Shown here one piece after another: positions 40,470-51,111 of a DNA stretch of 64,000 nt. Position numbers and translations under genes: made by a program. The DNA lies in NCBI RefSeq assembly GCF_003285265.1, contig NZ_CP030239.1, forward strand, positions 186,001 through 250,000, given 5' to 3'. The stretch is from Paracoccus mutanolyticus (GTDB lineage: Bacteria; Pseudomonadota; Alphaproteobacteria; Rhodobacterales; Rhodobacteraceae). Position 1 is the stretch's first letter. Each line of letters opens with the position of its first letter. Below the pieces are notes generated by a model that saw only the letters and a program-made list of their open reading frames with translations, made no database searches and was not told where the DNA came from.

Positions 40470-40660
40470 TGTCGCCCGATAAAACTATGGAGCAGGTGCT
40501 TGACCTAGGCACCTTGGCCGATCTCGACCACCGCGAACTTGCCGCTCGATAGCTGAACGGTGCCGGTGAATTTCCCGCTGACGCTTTCGCCGTCCGTGGC
40601 AGCGCGGAACGGCAGCCCTTTGCCCTCGGCCATCTCCGCGCCGACGCGGTCAACCTCCCG
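40470..40660 (-). pseudogene. Possible relaxase-domain fragment at the island edge
   Basis: GAEMAEGKGLPFRAATDGES VSGKFTGTVQLSSGKFAVVE resembles the C-terminal domain of MobA/DUF3363-like relaxases (GLP-----G--I-G---G--L-SGRFA-IE). It directly abuts the truncated tRNA, so it would belong to the end of the mobile element. Confidence 0.35.
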
Positions 40661-40731
40661 CTCGCGCAGGATTCGAACCTGAGGCCTCCACCTTCGGAGG
40701 GTGGCGCTCTATCCAGCTGAGCTATGGGTGC
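40659..40731 (-). tRNA. tRNA-Arg(CCG), 3' acceptor strand lost (probable element junction)
   Basis: Minus strand from 40731: acceptor GCACCCA, D arm GCTC-AGCTGGATA-GAGC, anticodon stem CCACC/GGTGG with loop CTCCGAA (anticodon CCG), T arm CAGG-TTCGAAT-CCTG. The last seven bases are GCGAGCG and cannot pair with GCACCCA, for which TGGGTGC is needed, and no CCA follows. The molecule is therefore normal up to the T arm and foreign after it. Confidence 0.75.
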
Positions 40732-40808
40732 CTACTGCTTACGCAGTGCTTACGCGGTTTCCAAAGTGATCGGTATTATCCTTTAAAAACAATACCGTTC
40801 TGTTGAAA
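40732..40808. other. Spacer between the two tRNA-Arg genes with small dyads
   Basis: Contains ACTGC-TTAC-GCAGT followed by a direct repeat of GCTTACGC, and a wider dyad GGTATT...AATACC. These may be terminator or processing structures, or recombination half-sites; the sequence does not decide. Confidence 0.35.
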
Positions 40809-40885
40809 TGGCGGTCCCAACACGATTCGAACGTGTGGCCTCTACCTTCGGAGGGTAGCGCTCTATCCAGCTGAGCTATGGGACC
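40809..40885 (-). tRNA. tRNA-Arg(CCG), complete
   Basis: Minus strand 40885-40809: acceptor GGTCCCA pairs with TGGGACC, D arm GCTC/GAGC, anticodon stem CTACC/GGTAG with loop CTCCGAA (anticodon CCG, reads CGG), T arm ACACG/CGTGT around TTCGAAT, discriminator G and an encoded CCA at 40809-40811. All stems pair. Confidence 0.95.
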
Positions 40886-40932
40886 GCAAGCCCCCGCTGA
40901 TTAGCCGCAAACGCGCGGCTCTGCAATGGGGT

Positions 40933-42144
40933 TCAGGCGAAAAGCTCGCGGCAGAATGACAGCCCGTCGACCAGCGCATCGACGTCGGCCTCAGTGTTGT
41001 ACATCGCGAAACTGGCCCGGGCCGAGGCCGAGACGCCAAAGAAATCCATCAGCGGCATGGCGCAATGGGTGCCAGCGCGCACGGCAATGCCGCGCTTGTC
41101 CAGAATGGTCGAAATGTCATGGGCATGCGCGCCCTGCATGGTCATGGAAAAGATCGCGCCCTTGTCGGGCGAATCGCCTTGCACGGACAGCCAGTTCAGG
41201 CTGCGCAGCCGGTCGCGGGCCCGGTCGCGCAGGGCGCGTTCGTGCGCGGCGACATTCTCCATCCCCAGACCCATCAGGTATTCCAGCGCGGCGCCCAGGC
41301 CGATCTGGTTGACGATGCCGGGGGTCCCGGCCTCGAACCGCAGTGGCGGGTCGGCATAGTCGATGCCGTCCCGTGTGACCGTGCGGATCATGTCGCCGCC
41401 GCCCATGAACGGGCGCATCTCGGCTTGGCGCTCGGCCCTGATCCAGATCGCGCCCGACCCGGAGGGGCCGTAAAGCTTGTGCCCGGTGATGCAGTAGAAA
41501 TCGACGCCCAGCGTCGACAGATCGACCGGCATGTGGACGGCGGCCTGGCTGCCATCGGCCAGCACGGGCACCGAGGTCGCGCGGGCGATGGCACCCACGT
41601 CCACCACGGTGCCGGTGACGTTCGACATGTGGGTGACGGCGATCAGCCGGGTGCGCGGCCCGACGGCGGCCAGCACCTTCTCCGGCGGCAGGCTGCCGTC
41701 GGGCTCGGGCTCGACCCATTTCAGCACCACGCCCTGACGTTCGCGCAGGAAATGCCAGGGCACGATGTTGGCGTGATGTTCCAGCACCGAGACGACGATC
41801 TCGTCCCCCGGCTGCAACCGGGGCGCGGCCCAGGCATAGGAGACCATGTTGATCCCCTCGGTCGAGCCCGAGGTGAAGATCACCTCATCCTCGCGCGGGG
41901 CGTTCAGAAAGCGGGCAATGATGCCGCGGACGCGCTCGTAATTCTCGGTCGCGAGGTTCGACAGGTAATGCAGCCCGCGATGCACATTGGCATATTCGCC
42001 TTCGTAGGCGCGGGTGATGGCGTCGATCACGACGCGGGGCTTTTGCGCGCTGGCGCCGCTGTCCAGATAGACCAGCGGCTTGCCGTTGACCTGCCGCGAC
42101 AGGATCGGGAAATCGGCGCGGACTTTTTCGATGTCGAAACTCAT
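40933..42144 (-). CDS. sufS: SufS cysteine desulfurase
   Basis: A PLP enzyme that takes sulfur from cysteine and hands it to the SufBCD scaffold for Fe-S cluster assembly. It is intact, 403 residues, with the group II signature: HHANIVPW around His123-124, DGSQAAVHMPVD (Asp197, Gln200), the Schiff-base Lys223 in TGHKLYGPSGSGA, and the persulfide Cys361 in RAGTHCAMPLM. It starts at ATG 42144 in a four-base overlap with the upstream membrane-protein gene and is the last gene of the suf operon. A partner SufE/SufU is not seen in the window. Confidence 0.96.
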   Translation of the reverse strand: MSFDIEKVRADFPILSRQVNGKPLVYLDSGASAQKPRVVIDAITRAYEGEYANVHRGLHYLSNLATENYERVRGIIARFLNAPREDEVIFTSGSTEGINMVSYAWAAPRLQPGDEIVVSVLEHHANIVPWHFLRERQGVVLKWVEPEPDGSLPPEKVLAAVGPRTRLIAVTHMSNVTGTVVDVGAIARATSVPVLADGSQAAVHMPVDLSTLGVDFYCITGHKLYGPSGSGAIWIRAERQAEMRPFMGGGDMIRTVTRDGIDYADPPLRFEAGTPGIVNQIGLGAALEYLMGLGMENVAAHERALRDRARDRLRSLNWLSVQGDSPDKGAIFSMTMQGAHAHDISTILDKRGIAVRAGTHCAMPLMDFFGVSASARASFAMYNTEADVDALVDGLSFCRELFA

Positions 42145-42728
42145 GGCGTTACCTCGGGCAGGATGCCGAATGCGGCGGCGATCAGCGACAGCAGAAAGCC
42201 CATGACGAAGATGCCGCCGATGAAGGTGACGGCGACCTTGGCGGTGCTGGAAAACCCGTGCAGCGCCCGCGTCAGCGCGATCGTCAGATAAATGGACATG
42301 CCAAGCGCCACCAGCGACATCAGCGAGCCGGTGCCGGGCAGCACGACCATCAGCGCCAGTTGTGCCGCCTGCAGGCCCACCAGGATCAGCTCGACCCAGG
42401 CGATCAGCAGCAGGGCGTCGTCGAAGGTGCCCGCACCGCCGAACAGGCGTCCGATCGCGGTGATCAGCGCGGCCAGAAAGGCCAGGGCGCCGAACTGGAC
42501 CGTAGCCAGCATCGCGGGCGATGCCAGAAGCCCGGCCAGCGGATCGTCTGCAGGCAAGGGGAAGGCCAACCGCGCCAACATGGCCAGCAGCGTCGACAGG
42601 CTGACCGCCAGCGCCAGCGCCATCCAGCGCGCGCCGGTCGGTGGATCGACCCGCCGCATGGTCCGGACGAAGCCGGAGGGATCACGCAGAGTCAGGACCA
42701 CCAGATCGCCAAGTTCGCCAAAGGTCAT
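42141..42728 (-). CDS. YIP1-family membrane protein
   Basis: An intact 195-residue protein with about five membrane helices: WMALALAVSLSTLLAMLARL, MLATVQFGALAFLAALITAI, LLLIAWVELILVGLQAAQLA, MSLVALGMSIYLTIALT and FIGGIFVMGFLLSLIAAAFG. The N-terminus MTFGELGDLVVLTLRDPSGF and a FDD-AL-L-A motif fit the YIP1 family, whose bacterial role is unknown. It overlaps sufS and its upstream neighbour by ATGA-type junctions, so it is cotranscribed with suf. Confidence 0.85.
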   Translation of the reverse strand: MTFGELGDLVVLTLRDPSGFVRTMRRVDPPTGARWMALALAVSLSTLLAMLARLAFPLPADDPLAGLLASPAMLATVQFGALAFLAALITAIGRLFGGAGTFDDALLLIAWVELILVGLQAAQLALMVVLPGTGSLMSLVALGMSIYLTIALTRALHGFSSTAKVAVTFIGGIFVMGFLLSLIAAAFGILPEVTP

Positions 42729-43210
42729 GCCATCCTCGTCACTGCATGCAGACCCGCGCCCCATATCACGAGAAAACCGATCCCCGCCACCGCCCGCGTC
42801 ACGCCCAGAGCGGCACCGGGCCCGACCAGCCCTGCTGTCAGCCCCGCCAGCAGCATCGCGGGCGACACCGCCAACAGCGCCCAGAACAGCGCCAGCCGCG
42901 AATCCTGCGGCGACACCGGCCGACCCGTCACGCGCGACAGCACGGCAACAATCAGGGCCACGCCATAGGCCAGCAGCGGCATGATGAACATGACGGCCAG
43001 CAGCGCGCCCCCCATGCGGGCCTGCAAGGGCACCGAAGGGTCGAGATGGGCCGCACGGGCATGTTCCGGCGCCTGGGCGACCAAAAACATCAGCATCGCC
43101 CCCATCAGGATGGCGATCAGCCCTCGGTCGGGCATGCCGCGCAGGCCGCGCACCACGCGGCCCGGCGCCCACCAGCTTTCAACGATGCGCGGGACGATCC
43201 CGGAGCGCAT
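42725..43210 (-). CDS. YIP1-like membrane protein
   Basis: An intact 161-residue protein with four predicted helices (GLIAILMGAMLMFLVAQA, LAVMFIMPLLAYGVALIVAV, LALFWALLAVSPAMLLAGLT, VAGIGFLVIWGAGLHAV). It opens MRSGIVPRIVESWWAPGRVV RGL, typical of a second, shorter YIP1-like protein found beside the first in Rhodobacteraceae suf clusters. It starts 4 bases after the sufD stop and its own stop overlaps the next ATG. Function unknown. Confidence 0.8.
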   Translation of the reverse strand: MRSGIVPRIVESWWAPGRVVRGLRGMPDRGLIAILMGAMLMFLVAQAPEHARAAHLDPSVPLQARMGGALLAVMFIMPLLAYGVALIVAVLSRVTGRPVSPQDSRLALFWALLAVSPAMLLAGLTAGLVGPGAALGVTRAVAGIGFLVIWGAGLHAVTRMA

Positions 43211-43213
43211 GGC

Positions 43214-44400
43214 TCAGCGCGCGGCCCGGCTGGTCAGCCATTCGTCCAGCCGTCCCAGGATGCGGTCGCGCAGGGTCTCGTCCTCGATCTCGTCCAGGGC
43301 GTCGGCCAGGAAGGACAGGACCAGCAGCACCACGGCCTGTTCGCGCGGCACCCCGCGCGAGCGCAGGTAGAACAGCGCCGTTTCGTCCAGCGCCCCTGTG
43401 GTCGAGCCGTGCGAGCACTTCACGTCGTCGGCATAGATCTCAAGCTCGGGCTTGGCCAGGAACTGGCTGCCTTCGTCCAGCAGCAGGCCCTGGCTGATCT
43501 GGTAGCCGTCGGTTTTCTGCGCGCCGGGTTTGACCAGGATCTTGCCCTGGAAAATGCCGTGGGCGCCGTTCTTCAGCACCTTCTTGTAAACCTGACGGCT
43601 TTCGCAGCGTTCGGCCCCATGGGTGATAAAGACCGTGTCGTCGTGATGGAACGCGCCTTCGTCCCCGTCGCCCAGGACGGCGGCGGCGATATGGGCGGTC
43701 GCGTCATCGCCCCGGATGTCGATGACGCCTTCGTTGCGCATGACGCGACCGTTCACCGCCAGCGCAAAGGACTTGAACAGCCCCCCAGCGCCCACACGGG
43801 CGAACAGATGGCCGATGCCCACGCGGTCGTCGTCCGTACGCTTGCTGGCGACATGGTGGAACCGCGCGCCCTCGGCCACGTCGACCTCGATGACGGTGTT
43901 CGACCGCGCGCCCAGCCCGCCGGTTTCCAAAAGCGTCAGCTCGGCCCCCGGCTCAAGCTTGACGACATGGTGCAGCATGACATCCGCCGCGTCCGAGGAC
44001 CGGCGATAGAACAGGTGAACGGGGCGCGAGACCTTGCCCGTCACCCGGATCAGCGCGCCGTCGCGCGCGGCCAGGGTGTTCAGGATCGCGAAGGGCCGCT
44101 TGACCGGGTGCTGCCCCGCCTGCTCCAGCGCGCCGTAAAGCCCTTCGGCCCAATGCGGGCCGGCGGCATCGGCGGCGGCCAGCGTCGCGATCTCCAGCCC
44201 CTCGCCCGTCAGCGGGTCCGAGGCAGAGGCGTCGAATTCCCCGTCGACAAAGACCAGCCGCAGCCGGTCGATGTCGTCGAACAGCGTCGCTTCGCGAGCC
44301 GGCACCGGCAGGGCCGCGGGCGCCACCGCATTGAACGGCGCGGGGTCGGTATAACGCCAGTATTCATCGCGCGCGCCGGGCAGGCCTGTGGCCGCAGCCA
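43214..44400 (-). CDS. sufD: SufD scaffold protein, N-terminus displaced
   Basis: SufD joins SufB and SufC to build Fe-S clusters. The frame from about 44395 reads [20 protein letters not shown], then the beta-helix core ([85 protein letters not shown]) to the end at 43214. The conserved C-terminal His lies in KCSHGSTTG. The first ~30 residues normally present are missing; in their place is IS21 transposase sequence, and the frame stays open into the end of sufC. Confidence 0.88.
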
Positions 44401-44555
44401 GGCGGCCGCACCGCCGCAGGGTAGGCCCGCACATAGCACGCATCGCTGTGCGGCAGGTCCAGCACGAAGAAGTGGGCCTTCTGCTCGACGCCCCCGATCC
44501 GGACCTGCGCCTCGCCGAAGTCGGCCTGAGCATGGCCCGGCGGATGCGACAGCGG
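44370..44555 (-). mobile_element. IS21-family transposase (IstA) fragment between sufC and sufD
   Basis: [49 protein letters not shown] is a highly characteristic part of IS21 IstA, containing the first catalytic Asp (QADFG). About 60 of ~500 residues are present. No terminal repeats are visible. It takes the place of the sufC stop and the sufD start. Confidence 0.75.
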
Positions 44556-44569
44556 CACGACCTCCGCCA

Positions 44570-45306
<737 letters not shown>

Positions 45307-45317
45307 GTTTTCGGTTC

Positions 45318-45625
45318 CTATTCGACGGTCACGGCGGTGCCCGAGGCAGACACCATCAGCATGTTGTTGATGACTTCATAGTCCAGATCGACACCGACCA
45401 CGGCATTGCCGCCCAAGGCGGTGGCGCGGTCCTGCATCTCGGACAAGGCGGTTTCGCGGGCCGAGGCCAGCGCGGATTCGTAGGCACCCGAACGACCGCC
45501 CACGATGTCGCGGATCCCTGCGAAAAGGTCGCGAAAGATGTTGGCGCCGATGATCGTCTCGCCCGTCACCACGCCATGATAGGCGCTGATGCGACGGCCA
45601 TCGATGCCGGGAGTGGTCGTGACGA

Positions 45626-45629
<4 letters not shown>
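45318..45629 (-). CDS. YbjQ/UPF0145 heavy-metal-binding-domain protein
   Basis: An intact 103-residue protein: [40 protein letters not shown] and [20 protein letters not shown]. These are the marks of the YbjQ family (TT-----I--Y-G-V-GE-I-G-N---D---G--D--GGRS--YE--L--AR). The function is not established. It overlaps the sufB stop by ATGA (45626-45629) and precedes sufC by 11 bp. Confidence 0.9.
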
Positions 45630-47138
<1,509 letters not shown>

Positions 47139-47139
47139 C

Positions 47140-48207
47140 TCACATCCTTCCCGCGGTCGCCCGCTGATCATTCCTCTGCCGCCAGCGGGCATGGGCCGCC
47201 AACCAGGCATCTGCAAAACGCATGACGTCCCGATGGTCCGTCGTCGGCCCGATCGAGACGCGGATCGCATCGCCCGCACAATCCGGCGCGTACCCCATGG
47301 CCGTCAGCACCGAACTGGGCCGGACCTTGCCCTGTGGGAGATCCGCACCGCCGCCACGAACATCACCGGCCAGATCCATCTGCATCACCTGCGTCTCTCC
47401 GCGCCAGCCTGGCGTCAGGATCGACAATGTGTTCGGCAAGCGTCGGGATTCGCGCCCCGGGAATGTAATCAATTCCGCCCCGGATTCCAGACGTGCCGCA
47501 AGGGAATCGCGGATCTCGGCCATTTTTTCGCCGCTTCCTTGATCCAGATCATTTTGCGCGGCTGCCGCCGCCGCCGCAAAGCCCATGATGCCGATCAGGT
47601 TCTCGGTTCCGGCGCGGCGGCCCTGCTCCTGTCCGCCGCCCTTCAGCCGGGCCTCGATCTCGGTCCCGCGCCTGACGACCAGGGCGCCCACGCCGCGCGG
47701 GCCGCCCAGCTTGTGGGCGCTGACGAAGCCGGCCTCGATCCCCAGCCAGTTGAAGGCGAAAGGGATCTTTCCGAAGGCCTGGGTCAGGTCGCTGGCCGCC
47801 AGCCCCTGCGGCAGGTCCTGGACCACGCCGGTTTCCGGGTTCGCCAATTGCAGGGTCGAGGCTCCGGGCGCAGCGACCGCGACGCGCCCCGACGGGTCTG
47901 TCTGCAGCGAGGCGCGGCACCAGCCCAGCACGGCGGCATGTTCGACGCCCGCACAGGCCAGGTCGCGCCCCGCCAGGATCAGTGCCGCCGATTCCGTGGC
48001 GCCCGAGGTGAAGATGACATCCGCCCCCTCGGCCCCCAGGGCTGCGGCCACCTGTTCGCGGGCGCGTTCCAGCGCAGACTTGGCGGCCCGCCCTTCGGCA
48101 TGGACCGAGGACGGGTTACCCACGATCTCGGTCGCGGCCAGCATCGCCTCGCGCGCCTCGGGGCGCAGGGGGGCGGTGGCGTTCCAGTCCAGATAGATGC
48201 GGTTCAT
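47140..48207 (-). CDS. Cysteine desulfurase, NifS/IscS-type (class V aminotransferase)
   Basis: A 355-residue PLP protein starting MNRIYLDWNATAPLRPEARE AML at ATG 48207, with NPSSVHAEGR, FTSGATESAALIL, HKLGGPRGVGALVVRRG (PLP Lys) and QEQGRRAGTENL. In the suf operons of Rhodobacteraceae such a gene precedes sufB. The loop that should carry the persulfide Cys (SAGSACSSGKV-like) reads DVRGGGADLPQGKVRPSS and has no Cys. Neighbouring bases suggest two compensating indels, as the ending CSQGKVRPS can be recovered in another frame. It overlaps coaBC by ATGA and leads into sufB with one base between. Confidence 0.9.
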   Translation of the reverse strand: MNRIYLDWNATAPLRPEAREAMLAATEIVGNPSSVHAEGRAAKSALERAREQVAAALGAEGADVIFTSGATESAALILAGRDLACAGVEHAAVLGWCRASLQTDPSGRVAVAAPGASTLQLANPETGVVQDLPQGLAASDLTQAFGKIPFAFNWLGIEAGFVSAHKLGGPRGVGALVVRRGTEIEARLKGGGQEQGRRAGTENLIGIMGFAAAAAAAQNDLDQGSGEKMAEIRDSLAARLESGAELITFPGRESRRLPNTLSILTPGWRGETQVMQMDLAGDVRGGGADLPQGKVRPSSVLTAMGYAPDCAGDAIRVSIGPTTDHRDVMRFADAWLAAHARWRQRNDQRATAGRM

Positions 48208-49461
48208 GGCAGTTCCCCCGCCAGGGTGTCGGCGATGCGTTCGGCCAGGCGGCGCGCGACCTCGGGCTTGGTCATGCGCGGCCAGGGCTCGGCCCCCGTC
48301 TCGGTAATCAGGGTCACGGCGTTCTCTGGCCCGCCCTGATGCCGGTTTCGGGCGTGACGTCGTTCGCCACGACCAGTCCGCGCCCTTGCGCAGCCGCTTG
48401 GCCTTGGCATTGGCCAGCACATCGTCGGTCTCGGCCGCAAAGCCCACCACGAGGTCGGGGCGCCCGTTCGTCAGCCGGCCCAGCCAGGCCAGGATATCGG
48501 GGTTCTCCGCGAACTCCAGCATGGGCGCCGCGCCCTGAGCATCCTTCTTGATCTTGCTGTCGCGGGCGTTCAGCACCTGCCAGTCGGCCACCGCCGCCGC
48601 CATCACGGCGGCATCGGCGGGCAAGGCGCGCTCGACCGCATCGCGCATCTGCCGGGCGGTTTCGACCCGGATCACCTCGACGCCCTCGGGGGGCGGCACC
48701 TCGGCCGGGCCGGTCACGAAGCTGACCCGCGCGCCCAGGTCGCGCAGCGCGGCCGCGATGGCCGTGCCCTGCGCCCCGCTGGAGCGGTTGGCGATATAGC
48801 GCACCGGGTCGATGGGTTCATGCGTCGGCCCCGAGGTCACGATGACATGATGCCCCGACAGCCGCCCCTGCGCGGGGGGCAGCGACACCACCGCTTCGGG
48901 CGGCAGGCGCAGCGGGCGGTCGCGGCCCAGCGCGGCAAGGATCGCCTCGCGGATCGCCTCGGGCTCGGCCATGCGGCCGGGGCCGTATTCGCCGCAGGCC
49001 ATGTCGCCCTCGTCGGGGCCCACGAAGCGGATGCCGTCCTCTTCCAGCAGGTCGCGGTTGCGGCGGGTCGCGGGATGGTTCCACATGCGGACGTTCATGG
49101 CCGGCGCGGCCAGCACCGGCTTGTCGGTCGCAAGCAGCAGCGTGGTGGCCAGATCGTCGGCCATGCCCGCCGCCATCCGCGCCATCAGGTCGGCGGTCGC
49201 GGGCGCCACCACCACCAGATCGGCGTTCCGCGACAGCTGGATATGGCCCATCTCGGATTCGCGGGTCAGGTCGAACAGCGCGGTGTGGCAGGGCGCCTCG
49301 GCCAGGGCGGACAGGGTCAGGGGCGTGACGAACTCGGCGCCGCCCGAAGTCAGCACGGGTGTGACGGACAGACCCTCGCGCCGCAGCATCCGGATCAGTT
49401 CGGGGATCTTGAAGGCGGCGATGCCCCCTCCGACGATCAGCAATATGCGGCTTCCCGGCAT
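48204..49461 (-). CDS. coaBC: CoaBC bifunctional pantothenate pathway enzyme, C-terminal frameshift
   Basis: It makes 4'-phosphopantothenoylcysteine from phosphopantothenate and cysteine (CoaB) and decarboxylates it (CoaC), two steps of coenzyme A synthesis. CoaC part: MPGSRILLIVGGGIAAFKIP ELI, VVVAPATADLMARMAAG, PAMNVRMW and the catalytic Cys in ACGEYGPGRM. CoaB part: VTSGPTHEPIDPVRYIANRS SG and AAVADWQ. Near 48390 the frame shifts; the true end (NAVTLITETGAEPWPRMTKP, ADTLAGELP) stops at 48204 inside the nifS ATG overlap. I use ATG 49461 rather than the upstream in-frame Met. The gene is essential in bacteria, so the shift is most likely an error. Confidence 0.92.
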
Positions 49462-49593
49462 GGTCGCTCCTTCAGACTGGTCGCCCTGCACATAGGCCGA
49501 ACCGAGGCACCGGGCAAGGAAGCCCGGCCGTTAACCTTTCCTTAAGAACGCGCCGTTAACCAAAGGTTCGATTGCGGGTCCCGGGAGAGATGC
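49462..49593. promoter_or_regulatory. Divergent intergenic region coaBC/comM
   Basis: The 132 bp between the coaBC and comM starts must carry promoters for both directions. It includes the A/T-richer TTAACCTTTCCTTAAGAACG and GTTAACC segments, but no clear -35/-10 pair stands out. Confidence 0.4.
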
Positions 49594-51099
49594 ATGGCCG
49601 CCACCGCCTACACCGTCGCTTTCGAGGGGGTCGAGGCCCGCCTGGTCGAGGTGCAATGCTCGATCACGGCGGGTTTGCCGGGCTTTGCCATCGTGGGCCT
49701 GCCCGACAAATCGGTCAGCGAGGCGCGCGAACGGGTGCGCGCGGCCTTTGGCGCTATGGCACGCATGCCTCGCGGCGCGTGACGGTGACATGTCGCCCGC
49801 CGACCTGCCGAAAGACGGGTCGCATGCGACGGCCTATGGCGCTGGCCGTGCTGGGCGCGCTGGAGGTGCTGCCGCCCGACGCCCTGGGTCACGTTGTCGC
49901 ATTGGGGGAACTGGCGCTGGACGGGCGGCTCGCACCCGTGGCAGGCGCGCTGCCCGCCGCCCTGGCCGCGTCCGAGGAGGATCGGGCCCTGATGGTGCCC
50001 CGGCCCTGCGGTCCCGAGGCGGCCTGGGTCGGCTCGGTCCCCGTCTTTGCGCCGCGCAGCCTGCGCGAGGCGGTCGACCACCTGACCGACCGCGCGCCCC
50101 TGGCCCGGGCCGAGCCGGGCGAGGCCGAGGATCGCGACATCTTCGACGACCTCGCGGACGTCAAGGGCCAGGAACGCGCCCGCCGCGCCATCGAGATCGC
50201 GGCGGCCGGGCGCCACCACCTGCTGATGGTGGGTCCCCGGGCGCCACCAAGACCTGCTGGCGAGGCGCCTTCCGGGGCTGCTGCCGCCTCTGTCCCCGCA
50301 GGAAGCGCTGGAAACCTCGGTCATCCGCTCGGTCGCGGGGCAGTTGCGCGACGGCGGCATTTCGCGGACCGCGCCGTTCTGCCAGCCGCACCACACCGCC
50401 TCGCAGGCCGCGATGATCGGCGGCGGGCGCCATGCCGGGCCGGGGCAGGTCAGCCTGGCGCATAACGGCGTGCTGTTCCTGGACGAGTTGCCCGAGTTCG
50501 AGCGCCGGGTGATCGACGCCCTGCGCGAGCCCATCGAGACGGGCGAGGTCCATGTTTCGCGCGCCAATGCCCATATCCGCTATCCCGCCCGGTTCCTGCT
50601 GGTCGCCGCAGCCAACCCCTGCCGCTGCGGCAATCTGGCCGATCCGGCGCAGTCCTGCGCCAAGGTGCCGCTCTGCGGGGCGGATTACATGGCGCGGATT
50701 TCCGGGCCGATGATGGACCGTTTCGACATGCGCATGGAGGTGCCGCAGATCACGCTGGAGGAGATGCAACTGCCCGGCCAGGGCGAGACCTCGGCCAGCG
50801 TCGCGACCCGGGTGGCGGCGGCGCGCGCAATCCAGCGCGAACGCTTTGCTGGCCACCCCAAGGTGCGGGTCAATTCCGACGCGACCGGCCGCCTGGTCGA
50901 AGAGATCGCCCCCCTCGACGCCGAATGCAGCGCCCTGCTGGCGCGCGCGGCAGAGCGCTTTGGCATGACTCCGCGCGGCTATCACCGCATCCTGCGCTCG
51001 GCCCGGACCATCGCCGACCTTGACGGCGCGGCGGCGATCCGCCCGCCGCACCTGGCCGAGGCCCTGTCGTTCCGCATCACCTTCGGCAAGCAGGACTAG
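49594..51099 (+). CDS. comM: ComM/YifB Mg-chelatase-like AAA+ ATPase, frameshifted
   Basis: ComM is a hexameric helicase acting in branch migration during natural transformation. It starts [22 protein letters not shown], with [18 protein letters not shown] (YifB N-domain). One-base shifts near 49760 and 49800 hide the SRRVTVNLSPADLPKEGSHFD-like block. [26 protein letters not shown] leads to the Walker A, which is broken near 50240 (GP-GAGKT reads as [10 protein letters not shown]). From LEDELPEF-type [20 protein letters not shown] (Walker B) to the zinc-like NPCRCG and the end [12 protein letters not shown] the frame is intact. Confidence 0.9.
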
Positions 51100-51111
51100 C
51101 CTGGCTGCGGG

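Noticed and set aside
1..40660. A new defence or genome-rearrangement system that stores gene fragments
   Set aside because: Attractive given the patchwork, but there is no recombinase, reverse transcriptase, repeat array or border motif that recurs at the joins, and the same joins occur inside essential chromosomal genes.
40732..40808. CRISPR-like short repeats between the tRNAs
   Set aside because: Only two GCTTACGC units occur, directly adjacent, with no spacer structure.
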